Assembly: GCA_023420715.1 (NCBI GenBank)
Contig: JAEZVR010000114.1
Location: 1-6,816 of the forward strand
DNA length: 6,816 nt
Reading direction: 5' to 3'
Source: Bacillota bacterium
GTDB taxonomy: Bacteria; Bacillota; Clostridia; Saccharofermentanales; Fastidiosipilaceae
Shown here: one piece after another, positions 1-6,522 of the stretch
How the letters are laid out: each line of letters begins with the position of its first letter
Numbering within the stretch: position 1 is the first letter of the stretch
Notes under the pieces: model-generated
What the model saw: the letters and a program-made list of their open reading frames with translations, nothing else
What the model was told of the DNA's origin: nothing
Database searches by the model: none
Position numbers and translations under genes: made by a program

Positions 1-302
1 AAACCTTTGGCAAAGGCACCGGTACAAGCGCTTTTGTGCACCCGGATCAGTCAGCCGACAATGTCACCATTTTCAAATATTATTTGCCAAAAGGTAAAAA
101 TATCGAAGGTGATGGGTTGATACCAGATGAGGTTGTGGCGCTGCCAGATGCGGTTAAAACCCGTTCGATTAATCAGTTGAGCTTGGCAGAAGATACACAG
201 TTACAGCGGGCCTATCAATTATTTGGGGTCGATGGATCGTCTGATCTCACACAAGCTGAAGACCAGACGACACCGAGCCAGTCTCTGGAGTCTCAGCCAT
301 GA
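1..302 (+). CDS. S41 family carboxyl-terminal processing protease, C-terminal fragment (5' truncated by window)
   Basis: This is the 3' end of a serine protease gene of the CtpA/Prc (S41) family, secreted or membrane-anchored enzymes that trim proteins from their C-terminus. The reading frame is open from position 3 and begins with TFGKGTG. In this family that motif carries the catalytic lysine of the Ser-Lys dyad, here the AAA codon at 12-14. About 25 residues later comes the typical beta-strand region (FKYYLPKGKNIEGDGLIPD), matching the 'tPsGr.I.g.Gi.PD' element of the family's C-terminal domain. The catalytic serine, PDZ domain and N-terminal membrane or signal segment lie upstream of the window. 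The last 25 or so residues are acidic and Gln/Ser/Thr-rich and look like a disordered tail. The stop codon overlaps the next gene's start (ATGA), indicating one operon. The family call is firm; the substrate is unknown. Confidence 0.85.
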   Translation, partial: TFGKGTGTSAFVHPDQSADNVTIFKYYLPKGKNIEGDGLIPDEVVALPDAVKTRSINQLSLAEDTQLQRAYQLFGVDGSSDLTQAEDQTTPSQSLESQP

Positions 303-1096
303 GTCCAGCTTATGATGTCCTGAGCGCCGTTTATGATCATTTTCAAACCGATATTGATCCCCAAATTTGGGCGGCAAGGCTACACCAATGGATTCAGACC
401 TATCGTCTGCCGCATGAACATCAGGGAGATGGCGGCAAACCTTTGCTTGTAGATCTTGGTTGTGGAACGGGACGATTTTTAAAGGCTTTTTCCGATTTGA
501 ATTATGATTTAATTGGTATCGATGCGTCCAGTAATATGCTTGAACACTGCCGTGAGCGGTTTTTTGAAGAAGCGCAGCAGCCGATTTTATTACAGCAGGA
601 TTTGCGCCAATTTGAGTTGTACGGCACGGTGGATGTGATGATTTGTTTGCTGGATACGGTCAACCATTTGACAGCAGAGGTGGATTTAGCCGCCTTTTTT
701 GATCTGTGTCATAATTATTTGCACCCAGGTGGTGTGTTTATTTTTGATTGCGCCACAGCCCACCATTTTGAACAAACGCTGGGAGACCGTGTCTTCTTCT
801 CGGTTGCGGCAGATCATACCTTATGGTGGCAAAATACGTATCAACAGGATGAGCAATTCAATCGGGCAGATCTCATTTTGTTTGAACCCGTAGCTGTTGA
901 CGATTTAACCGGAGATGATCTCTATCTCAGACGGGATACAACCATTGAAGAACGCTTTTATCCATTGGACGTGCTGTGTCAACAGCTTCAAAAAAGTGGT
1001 TTTAAACAGATACTGGTGAAGGGCGATCAATCCGATGAACCTCAGGCAACGGATGAGCGTTGGTTTATTATTGCCCAGTCGGGTAAGCATAGCTAG
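299..1096 (+). CDS. Class I SAM-dependent methyltransferase
   Basis: The predicted product is a 265-residue cytosolic methyltransferase with a Rossmann-like fold. Motif I, the SAM-binding glycine-rich loop, is LLVDLGCGTGRFL at about residues 49-61. The acidic residue expected to bind the ribose of SAM is D75 in LIGIDASSNML. D101 (QQDLRQF) and the hydrophobic strand DVMICLLDTVNHL (about 112-124) match the later motifs. The N-terminal AYDVLSAVYDHF pattern and the overall length resemble the YqeM-like methyltransferases found widely in Bacillota, whose substrates are not established. The ATG at 299 overlaps the stop of the S41 protease gene by four bases, so translation is probably coupled and no separate promoter is expected. 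No substrate-specific domain is visible, so the acceptor (small molecule, RNA or protein) cannot be named. Confidence 0.85.
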   Translation: MSPAYDVLSAVYDHFQTDIDPQIWAARLHQWIQTYRLPHEHQGDGGKPLLVDLGCGTGRFLKAFSDLNYDLIGIDASSNMLEHCRERFFEEAQQPILLQQDLRQFELYGTVDVMICLLDTVNHLTAEVDLAAFFDLCHNYLHPGGVFIFDCATAHHFEQTLGDRVFFSVAADHTLWWQNTYQQDEQFNRADLILFEPVAVDDLTGDDLYLRRDTTIEERFYPLDVLCQQLQKSGFKQILVKGDQSDEPQATDERWFIIAQSGKHS

Positions 1097-1145
1097 ATGG
1101 CGGCAAGCAGACACCCACCAAAAAAATCATTTGTTTTGCAGAGGA

Positions 1146-1151
1146 TATAAT
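1146..1151 (+). promoter_or_regulatory. Isolated consensus -10 box (TATAAT) upstream of hslO
   Basis: A perfect TATAAT lies 162 bases before the hslO start. No acceptable -35 hexamer is seen 16-18 bases upstream, where the sequence is A-rich, and there is no TGn extension. It could be a weak promoter for the hslO-U32 unit, or chance. It overlaps the spacer and start codon of the candidate small ORF at 1150, so both readings cannot hold for the same transcript. Confidence 0.25.
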
Positions 1152-1281
1152 GTTGATGTCGGTTTGCCAGAACACGATGTTTGGGTGCGTGGAAACCGAA
1201 CAAAGTGCAAGAAACGCATTGTCCTTAAATACAATTCTGATGGTATTTTATGCGTGGTATAGGGGATTTTTTGCTGAATGA
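1150..1281 (+). CDS. Candidate small ORF, 43 residues, unknown function
   Basis: This short open frame sits in the 216-bp gap between the methyltransferase gene and hslO. It is supported by a plausible ribosome binding site: AGAGG at 1140-1144, five bases before the ATG at 1150. A second in-frame ATG is at 1156. The product would have two cysteines near the N-terminus (C6, C13), a polar middle and a hydrophobic aromatic-rich end (LSLNTILMVFYAWYRGFF, residues 24-41) that could act as a short membrane segment. It ends 31 bases before hslO. I do not recognise it. The evidence is only the ribosome site, the open frame and the position, and an ORF of this size can arise by chance. The DNA also holds an inverted repeat, so a structured leader for hslO is an alternative explanation. 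Confidence 0.25.
   Translation: MLMSVCQNTMFGCVETEQSARNALSLNTILMVFYAWYRGFFAE
1159..1199 (+). repeat. Nested inverted repeat / possible RNA stem-loop in the hslO upstream region
   Basis: Outer arms TCGGTTT (1159-1165) and AAACCGA (1193-1199) are perfectly complementary. Between them a second hairpin can form: CCA (1167-1169) with TGG (1182-1184) and AACA (1171-1174) with TGTT (1178-1181) around a CGA loop, with one bulged G. There is no following T-tract, so it is not an intrinsic terminator. It could be a leader structure or an mRNA stability element, or chance pairing. Confidence 0.3.
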
Positions 1282-1312
1282 ATCCTCGATAGATTGATGA
1301 TTTGGAGGCCAT

Positions 1313-2230
1313 ATGTCCGATCAGATACAGATTCAGGCACGTGAAGCTTTATTAAATTTGGATGATCACCTGGTGACGGCAACCAGTCGGGAAGGCCGTG
1401 TGCGCTGCGTGGCGGCTTGGAGTACCAAGACGATCCAAACCGCATGTCGCTGTCACGATTTATCGCCTTTAGCAACCATCGCAATGGGGCGTTTTGGCAT
1501 TGGCGCCCAATTGATGGCGGCCACATTAAAGAATCCGACGGATGTCATGTCGATGACGCTCAAATGTGAGGGCCCATTAAAAGGCATGGTTGTGGTCAGC
1601 GACTATCAAAGCAATATTCGGGGTTATGTGCAAAATGAACATGCAGATGTTCCGCCTGGTGAAGATGGCAAAATTCATTTTCGGGAAGTTGTTGGCGCGG
1701 GAACCTTGACCGTTGTAAAGGATATGGGGTTAAAGACGCCTTATTCAGGCACGGTAAAATTGATCAGCGGCGAAATTGCCGAGGATCTCGCCTTTTATTT
1801 GATGACGTCGGAGCAACTGCCGTCTGTGCTGGCAACAACCGTTTTGTTGCATCAATCGGGTGTTTATATGGCAGGCGGTTTATTGATTCAATTGATGCCT
1901 GGCGCAACGGCAGAAGATTTAAGTTATATTGAACAACGTGCCAGTGGATTTCCAGAGCTGGGCTTTTTAATGAATGAAGGTTTTACCCCTAAGCAGTGGA
2001 TCGATTTATTTATGGGCGATCCAAATTTACATTACTTAGAAACACATCCAATTGCGTTTAAGTGTCACTGCTCCGAAAAGCGGATGACTAAAAATTTGTT
2101 GGCGTTGGGAAAAGCTGAATTAGAAGCATTGGCGGCTGATCCAAAAGGCATTGATTTGCATTGCCATTTTTGCAATCGACATTATGCATTTTCTCAAGAA
2201 AGGATTCGTGAACTCATTTCATGCAATTAA
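1313..2230 (+). CDS. hslO: Hsp33 redox-regulated molecular chaperone
   Basis: The product is a 305-residue cytosolic holdase of the Hsp33 family. In known members a C-terminal zinc site is oxidised to disulfides during oxidative unfolding stress, which activates the chaperone. The redox-switch cysteines are all present: C251-H-C253 (FKCHCSEKRM) and C284-H-F-C287 (LHCHFCNRHY), the standard CxC/CxxC spacing. The N-terminal substrate-binding domain includes the recognisable segments REGRVRCVAAWST and KCEGPLKGMVVVSDYQSNIRG. The N-terminus is about 15 residues longer than in many homologues. The start is fixed by GGAGG at 1304-1308, four bases before ATG. The 3' end overlaps the downstream U32 gene by 10 bases. 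No CIRCE-type heat-shock operator is visible upstream. Family assignment is very secure. Confidence 0.96.
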   Translation: MSDQIQIQAREALLNLDDHLVTATSREGRVRCVAAWSTKTIQTACRCHDLSPLATIAMGRFGIGAQLMAATLKNPTDVMSMTLKCEGPLKGMVVVSDYQSNIRGYVQNEHADVPPGEDGKIHFREVVGAGTLTVVKDMGLKTPYSGTVKLISGEIAEDLAFYLMTSEQLPSVLATTVLLHQSGVYMAGGLLIQLMPGATAEDLSYIEQRASGFPELGFLMNEGFTPKQWIDLFMGDPNLHYLETHPIAFKCHCSEKRMTKNLLALGKAELEALAADPKGIDLHCHFCNRHYAFSQERIRELISCN

Positions 2231-3573
2231 CCAAAAATCAAAGCCGGTTAGCGGCATTTTATCAACCCCAAAAGCCCTTGCCCAAACGCTCTCCCGAAGA
2301 GGGTCCAGAAGTATTGGCACCAGCAGGTAACTTTACAAAACTAAAGGCGGCCATTCTATATGGCTGTGATGCTGCCTATATGGCTGGTCATCGCTTTGGC
2401 TTAAGAGCATTTGCAGATAATTTTTCCCTGGAGGATATTGCGTCAGCTGTGGACTATGCGCATCGACATGGGGTGCGTATATATTTGACCGTCAATAGCT
2501 TGTTAAGAACCGCGGAATTAGATGCTGTTGCAACTTTTGTGCAAGAGATCAGCAGTGTTGGTGTCGATGCCGTTATTGTGTCTGACCCAGGTGTTTTTCG
2601 TGTGGTTCGGCGGGTTGCACCCGATTTGGAAATCCATATGAGCACACAAATGTCTATATCGAATGCAGAAGCCTGTCTGTTATGGCATGAGCTCGGTGCA
2701 AGCCGTGTGGTGGTTGCGCGTGAGTTATCGCTTAAGGATATAGAACAGATGCGCAAGGCGTTACCTCCAGCTTTGTCTATTGAGGCTTTTGTGCATGGCG
2801 CCATGTGTATGGCATGGTCTGGCAGATGTTTGTTATCCAAGGAAGCGACAGGTCGAGATGCCAACAGAGGGGCTTGTGTTCAGCCCTGTCGGTGGAAATA
2901 TCAGGTGACTGAAGTTGGACAGATGAGTTCATCGGGCGACAGCACCACGTGGTCAGTCGAAACAGATGAAATGGGAAGTTATCTGTTTAGTTCAAAAGAT
3001 TTATGCATGATTGACCATTTGGGCGAATTGATTGAAGCGGGTGTTGACAGCCTCAAAATTGAAGGCCGCATGAAAAGTGAATACTATGTTGCCGTGGTCA
3101 CTAAAATGTATCGTGAAGCGGTGGATGATTATCTTGCAGGTGTTGTTGACGAAAAAAGACAAGCCGAGCGGCGAGAGGCCTTAAACTGGATGGTTCATCG
3201 CACCTATGACACTGGTTTTTATTATGATCATCCGACGACAGATGCCAAAGTAGATACCAAAACCAGCTACAATAATGCGGCAACGGTTGTTGCGGTTGTC
3301 GAAAAACAAGTCGGTCAGCAATTATATTGTGAACAGCGCAACAAATTGGTGGTGGGAGATCACCTCGATTGTTTTCAGCCGCATGAGGAAACGCTTCAAC
3401 TGACGGTAACAGAGCTTCAAAATGAATCAGGAGAAGCTGTTTTGGCTTGCCCGCATCCAAAGCAAAAATTTGTTTTGATTGTGCCTGAACAGATTCGCAT
3501 TGAAGCCGGTTCCTATTTAAGGCGAAAAGGCGTTAAATATGGCGAAGAACAAGCATCAACTGATCACCCATAA
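2221..3573 (+). CDS. U32 family protein, probable tRNA uridine hydroxylation protein (TrhP/YrrO/RlhA type)
   Basis: A 450-residue member of the U32 'peptidase' family. Characterised relatives (E. coli TrhP and RlhA, B. subtilis YrrN/YrrO) are needed for hydroxylation of RNA pyrimidines, giving 5-hydroxyuridine at tRNA position 34 in the TrhP case, rather than being proven proteases. The N-terminal barrel begins with EVLAPAGNFTKLKAAILYGC (about 30-49). The U32 signature runs from E188 to S206 (EAFVHGAMCMAWSGRCLLS). Cysteines 196, 203, 219 and 223 form the set expected to hold an iron-sulfur cluster. KIEGRMKSEYYVA (about 279-291) is also characteristic, and a C-terminal beta domain spans about 345-440. 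ATG 2221 is the first possible start, because TGA at 2209-2211 closes the frame. The nearest Shine-Dalgarno-like AGAAAGGA lies about 17 bases upstream, so expression probably depends on coupling to hslO. U34 versus rRNA as target cannot be settled here. Confidence 0.9.
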   Translation: MQLTKNQSRLAAFYQPQKPLPKRSPEEGPEVLAPAGNFTKLKAAILYGCDAAYMAGHRFGLRAFADNFSLEDIASAVDYAHRHGVRIYLTVNSLLRTAELDAVATFVQEISSVGVDAVIVSDPGVFRVVRRVAPDLEIHMSTQMSISNAEACLLWHELGASRVVVARELSLKDIEQMRKALPPALSIEAFVHGAMCMAWSGRCLLSKEATGRDANRGACVQPCRWKYQVTEVGQMSSSGDSTTWSVETDEMGSYLFSSKDLCMIDHLGELIEAGVDSLKIEGRMKSEYYVAVVTKMYREAVDDYLAGVVDEKRQAERREALNWMVHRTYDTGFYYDHPTTDAKVDTKTSYNNAATVVAVVEKQVGQQLYCEQRNKLVVGDHLDCFQPHEETLQLTVTELQNESGEAVLACPHPKQKFVLIVPEQIRIEAGSYLRRKGVKYGEEQASTDHP

Positions 3574-4773
3574 AGATAAGCCAAGGGCAATGGATAGCAG
3601 TATGATCCAGGACGATCGAACCCATCGCTTAAGACTGATCCTGACCACCTGTTGTTTCCACGGATGGATTTGACGAACCAGATGTGTGGCTTGACGGAAT
3701 CGTTTTTTGCGGTAGCCAAAAGGCGCATGTTTTTCTAAATGATCCCATAATATCCATAAAAAGATGGCAGAAAAGAAGATAAGCACCAGACAAATTTGAT
3801 AGATCATTTGGTGTCTTTTAACGCTGGATAAAATGGTGGGTGAATCAAAACGTGGAATAATCCAATCAAACAGATAACCACTGATACGTATAACGAGGTT
3901 CGCCAAAATTGCCGGTCGACAATCATCAAAAATATATCTCAGACGGCTTGTGGCAAGTCCTAATAGAAGGGGTAGGGGACCGATGACCAGTGGGTGATAA
4001 CCTAAGGTATAAATGATCGTTGTCAAAACAAGACCAAGGCAGATTTTCCCATAGCGGGAAAGACCGGTTTGAATGACACCACGAAAACAGATTTCTTCGA
4101 TGATGGATGGAATGAGGCAGCCCAGTATTAAAACAACGGCAAAGGCAATGGGAGAATCGAGATAGGGTCGGTGAGGCAAGACGGGGTCAATTAGATAAGC
4201 GCCATTGCGTGTTCGTTCAAACAAATAAATATTATGGATACTGCGGATAAAAATGGAGAGCACACAGCTGATTAAGATGACCTGAATGCTCATTTGCCGT
4301 CCCATACGGCCGCTGCCCAAAAATAGGGATGCAGGCAAGCGATAATGCCGAATAAAATAAAAGCAGGGTAAGCAAAGCGCAATGCCTAAAAAAATCATAT
4401 GAATGATTGTAAACAGAACGGGACTATTGCTAGAAAAATGTACCTTTAAGCCATCTAAATGCCCCCAGACCTCGCGCAAACAAAGTGTTGACAGGATGAA
4501 CCATAAAGCTAGAATGCCGGCTGTTCGAGATAGGCGGTCCGGCAATTGGAGGGACTTTTTTGAGGCCACGCGCTTTCTTGGTTGTGTCGAGGTGGATTTT
4601 TGGATTGGGGGATGTTTGACCGACTGATTTTGGGCAGGTGTTTTTTGATGTTCAGAAGCGGGCAATGACGTTGTTCTGATCAAGGGTTGATCAGTTGGGT
4701 TGGCGGTTTGATCTGTCGAAGAGAGGACTGTTTCGCCAGAAGAGATGGATACATTGTTTTGATGTTTTTTCAT
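3556..4773 (-). CDS. CPBP-family (CAAX protease/bacteriocin-processing-like) membrane protein with divergent active site
   Basis: A 405-residue integral membrane protein on the minus strand. Residues 1-80 are hydrophilic, rich in Gln, Ser, Thr, Pro and Lys, and probably disordered. About eight hydrophobic segments follow, near 84-104, 118-142, 160-178, 207-225, 243-262, 264-273, 322-343 and 387-404. The first CPBP (Abi, Rce1-like) motif EExxxR is intact at E226, E227 and R231 (IEEICFRG). The second motif, normally FxxxH, is replaced by YTLGYH with the histidine (H260) one position late. At the third motif the usual histidine appears as asparagine (N292 in ILANLVIR). Family membership is well supported by the first motif, its spacing and topology; protease activity is doubtful. 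The gene converges on the U32 gene with an 18-bp overlap and diverges from the sirtuin gene. No strong ribosome binding site precedes its ATG. Confidence 0.75.
   Translation of the reverse strand: MKKHQNNVSISSGETVLSSTDQTANPTDQPLIRTTSLPASEHQKTPAQNQSVKHPPIQKSTSTQPRKRVASKKSLQLPDRLSRTAGILALWFILSTLCLREVWGHLDGLKVHFSSNSPVLFTIIHMIFLGIALCLPCFYFIRHYRLPASLFLGSGRMGRQMSIQVILISCVLSIFIRSIHNIYLFERTRNGAYLIDPVLPHRPYLDSPIAFAVVLILGCLIPSIIEEICFRGVIQTGLSRYGKICLGLVLTTIIYTLGYHPLVIGPLPLLLGLATSRLRYIFDDCRPAILANLVIRISGYLFDWIIPRFDSPTILSSVKRHQMIYQICLVLIFFSAIFLWILWDHLEKHAPFGYRKKRFRQATHLVRQIHPWKQQVVRISLKRWVRSSWIILLSIALGLSLWVIS
4676..4694. repeat. Perfect 8-bp inverted repeat with 3-bp centre
   Basis: CTGATCAA-GGG-TTGATCAG is a perfect palindrome. 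It lies within the coding region for residues of about 27-33 of the CPBP protein, about 80 bases upstream of the proposed sirtuin promoter. It could be an operator-like protein-binding site or a coincidence in a low-complexity coding stretch. A repeat of this size is expected by chance about once in a few kilobases when short centres of any length are allowed. Confidence 0.35.
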
Positions 4774-4774
4774 G

Positions 4775-4803
4775 TTTTCATTCTACCATCATCGTCGTAC
4801 AAT
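4775..4803 (+). promoter_or_regulatory. Candidate sigma-A-type promoter for sirtuin-EFR1 unit
   Basis: TTTTCA (4775-4780) and TACAAT (4798-4803) are separated by 17 bases, giving four and five matches to the -35 and -10 consensus. The predicted transcript start is near 4810. That lies downstream of the ATG at 4772 and upstream of the preferred sirtuin start at 4859, so it supports the shorter protein. The -35 region abuts the start codon of the divergent CPBP gene. Confidence 0.45.
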
Positions 4804-4858
4804 AAAAAAAGATGAATCTCGTGCAGGAAGCCTGTTTGATGAAAGCGTGGGCAATCAT

Positions 4859-5617
4859 ATGTTGGCAAATCAATTAGGGGCGGATGTTGACCGATTCAGT
4901 CATTGGCTTAAAACGGCTAAATCCATTGTATTTTTTGGTGGAGCAGGTGTTTCCACAGAGAGTGGTCTGCCAGATTTTCGGGGTGCAAAAGGTATTTATC
5001 AAGAAAATCTGCAAGCAGAATCTATTTTAACACCACGTTTTTTGACACGTCATCCAGACGTATTTTGGGCATTTTATCGCCAATATTTTATGGTAGAAGG
5101 CATTCTTCCAAATGCCGCACATCTTTTTTTGGCGCACTTAGAAGCCGTTGGTGTTTTAAAAGGCATTGTAACGCAAAATGTGGATGGCTTACATCAGATG
5201 GCGGGCAGTCGTCGGGTGATTGAACTTCATGGCAGCGGTCGTCATTTTTATTGTATGTCATGTGGTCAACCCGCTCCATTTGAGGCGATTGCCGTCGCCG
5301 AAAACATTCCAAAATGTTCTTGTGGGGGTTTCTTACGTCCCGATATTGTTTTGTATGAAGAGCCTTTAAAAGAAGATCGCATTCAGGCGGCTATTGCGCT
5401 GATTACGGATGCAGATTTATTAATTGTGGGTGGCACATCACTTAGGGTTTATCCTGCAGCGGGATTGATTCAATATCGAAACAATGCCCGACTGGTCGTG
5501 ATTAATCGCGATCCGACAGCAATCGATGATCGTGCAGATCTTTGCTTGCAAACGTCAATTGCTGCCTTGTTTGGCAACTTGCATCAACAATGGCAAATAA
5601 AAGCGGGGAGGGTATGA
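4859..5617 (+). CDS. NAD-dependent protein deacylase, sirtuin (Sir2 family)
   Basis: A 252-residue cytosolic sirtuin, predicted to remove acyl groups from protein lysines using NAD+, releasing nicotinamide and O-acyl-ADP-ribose. With the start at 4859, the NAD-binding motif is GAGVSTESGLPDFRG at 28-42, TQNVDGLH is at 105-112 and the catalytic histidine is H124 in ELHGS. The zinc-binding cysteines are C132 and C135 (CMSC) and C153 and C155 (CSC). The second pair is CxC, one residue tighter than the textbook CxxC. PDIVLYEE and the GGTSLRVYPAAGL segment complete the fold. The frame is open back to an ATG at 4772, but that start lies inside the predicted promoter, has no ribosome site and would add 29 unusual residues. 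The chosen ATG has only a weak GTGGG upstream, and GTG at 4847 is an alternative. The stop overlaps the start of the next gene. Confidence 0.92.
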   Translation: MLANQLGADVDRFSHWLKTAKSIVFFGGAGVSTESGLPDFRGAKGIYQENLQAESILTPRFLTRHPDVFWAFYRQYFMVEGILPNAAHLFLAHLEAVGVLKGIVTQNVDGLHQMAGSRRVIELHGSGRHFYCMSCGQPAPFEAIAVAENIPKCSCGGFLRPDIVLYEEPLKEDRIQAAIALITDADLLIVGGTSLRVYPAAGLIQYRNNARLVVINRDPTAIDDRADLCLQTSIAALFGNLHQQWQIKAGRV

Positions 5618-6486
5618 TGGCGTGTCAATTTCATTTGGCTTATTTTAGTCCAACCTTAAATGGCGCAAAAATTGGAAAATCTGTTTTGTCGGGCGCACTT
5701 AAGGGAGCAGGTTCAGCGCATGAAGCGATTGTACAGGATTGGCAGACCCCCGAAAAACGTCAGCAAGCCTTACAGGAAGGTCGGTTGAAATTTAAACGAA
5801 ATGATGCGCTAGTGATTGTTTTCCCCGTATATGCTGGCCGGTTGCCGAATTTGTTATTGCCCTTTATTGAACAAATATCTGGAGAGAATACAACTGCCTT
5901 GGCGATCGTGACCTATGGTTATCGGGCGTATGACGATGCACTTTCGGAACTTTGCGGTTTGCTTAATTCGAAGGGCTTTATTGTGCAAGCGGCGGCGGCT
6001 TTCCCCTGTGCACATGCCTTTTCTAAGACATTGGGAGAACAACGGCCAAATGAAGCAGATTTAAAACTGGCTTATGCTTGGGGTGAACGTTGGGGCCGCT
6101 TTACAGTGCGTCACTGGGCATCCGATTTTCGTCAAGCTTGTCAGGTAAAGGGGGCCTGGCCACCTGGTCCGTATTATCAGCCGCGTGCTTTAAATGGGGA
6201 GCGCATCGATATTCGAAAAGTAAAACCAAAAATTCATGCGCATTGCACACATTGTGGTTATTGTGCGGCCATTTGTCCAATGGGTGCCATCGATCCGAAA
6301 AATGTGGCATCTGTTCCAGGTATCTGTATGAAGTGTAATGCTTGTGTGCAACGCTGTCCCGAGGCAGCACGTTATTTTGATGATGCTGGTTATTTAACGC
6401 ACAAGACGGATTTAGAAAATCAATTTACAGAACGCAAATCCATTGAGCTCTTTTGGGCAGGGCTTTCTAGAAAAATTGAATCGTAG
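5617..6486 (+). CDS. EFR1-type flavodoxin-like/ferredoxin fusion protein
   Basis: A predicted 289-residue cytosolic electron-transfer protein. The N-terminal half resembles a flavodoxin fold: an opening strand HLAYFSPTLNGAKIG in the FMN-phosphate-loop position, the strand LVIVFPVYAGRLPN, and ALAIVTYGYRAYDDAL. The C-terminus carries two complete 4Fe-4S ferredoxin motifs: C210, C213, C216, C220 (CTHCGYCAAICP) and C237, C240, C243, C247 (CMKCNACVQRCP). This matches the domain order of the EFR1 ferredoxins common in anaerobic Bacillota, whose redox partners are generally unknown. Two adjacent ATG codons at 5614 and 5617 follow GGGGAGGG (5605-5612). The second is preferred because it lies five bases after GGAGG. 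A longer frame from 5542 lies inside the sirtuin gene and adds no family-like sequence. The stop/start overlap with the sirtuin gene implies coupled translation. The physiological role cannot be inferred. Confidence 0.85.
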   Translation: MACQFHLAYFSPTLNGAKIGKSVLSGALKGAGSAHEAIVQDWQTPEKRQQALQEGRLKFKRNDALVIVFPVYAGRLPNLLLPFIEQISGENTTALAIVTYGYRAYDDALSELCGLLNSKGFIVQAAAAFPCAHAFSKTLGEQRPNEADLKLAYAWGERWGRFTVRHWASDFRQACQVKGAWPPGPYYQPRALNGERIDIRKVKPKIHAHCTHCGYCAAICPMGAIDPKNVASVPGICMKCNACVQRCPEAARYFDDAGYLTHKTDLENQFTERKSIELFWAGLSRKIES

Positions 6487-6488
6487 AC

Positions 6489-6517
6489 TTGCGCCAAAAG
6501 CGTCAAATCGGTATGAT
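6489..6517 (+). promoter_or_regulatory. Candidate sigma-A-type promoter for queT
   Basis: TTGCGC (6489-6494), a 17-base spacer and TATGAT (6512-6517) make a plausible promoter, with a good -10 and a half-matching -35. It lies immediately after the stop codon of the EFR1 gene. The predicted start near 6524 falls at the first bases of the leader stem described for queT, which supports both elements. Confidence 0.55.
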
Positions 6518-6522
6518 GACCT

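Noticed and set aside
1035..1312. Other open frames on both strands crossing the gap before hslO (1035-1262 plus, 1127-1312 minus)
   Set aside because: The plus frame starts inside the methyltransferase gene without a ribosome site. The minus frame has no recognisable motif and faces the hslO start region.
1097..1312. CIRCE heat-shock operator upstream of hslO
   Set aside because: The TTAGCACTC/GAGTGCTAA arms are not present.
2454..2864. 136-codon minus-strand open frame opposite the U32 gene
   Set aside because: It lies wholly opposite a well-identified gene, and its product has scattered cysteines, no family motif and no plausible ribosome site.
4772..4858. N-terminal extension of the sirtuin from ATG 4772
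   Set aside because: It overlaps the predicted promoter and the divergent start codon, lacks a ribosome site, and encodes 29 residues unlike sirtuin N-termini.
5542..5616. N-terminal extension of the EFR1 protein inside the sirtuin gene
   Set aside because: A strong GGAGG with correctly spaced ATG at 5617 explains the start, and the extra residues are a frame-shifted read of sirtuin sequence.
6489..6506. Short hairpin TTGCGC-caaaa-GCGtCAA after the EFR1 gene as a terminator
   Set aside because: The stem is only six pairs with a bulge, there is no T-tract, and the bases are better explained as the -35 region and spacer of the queT promoter.
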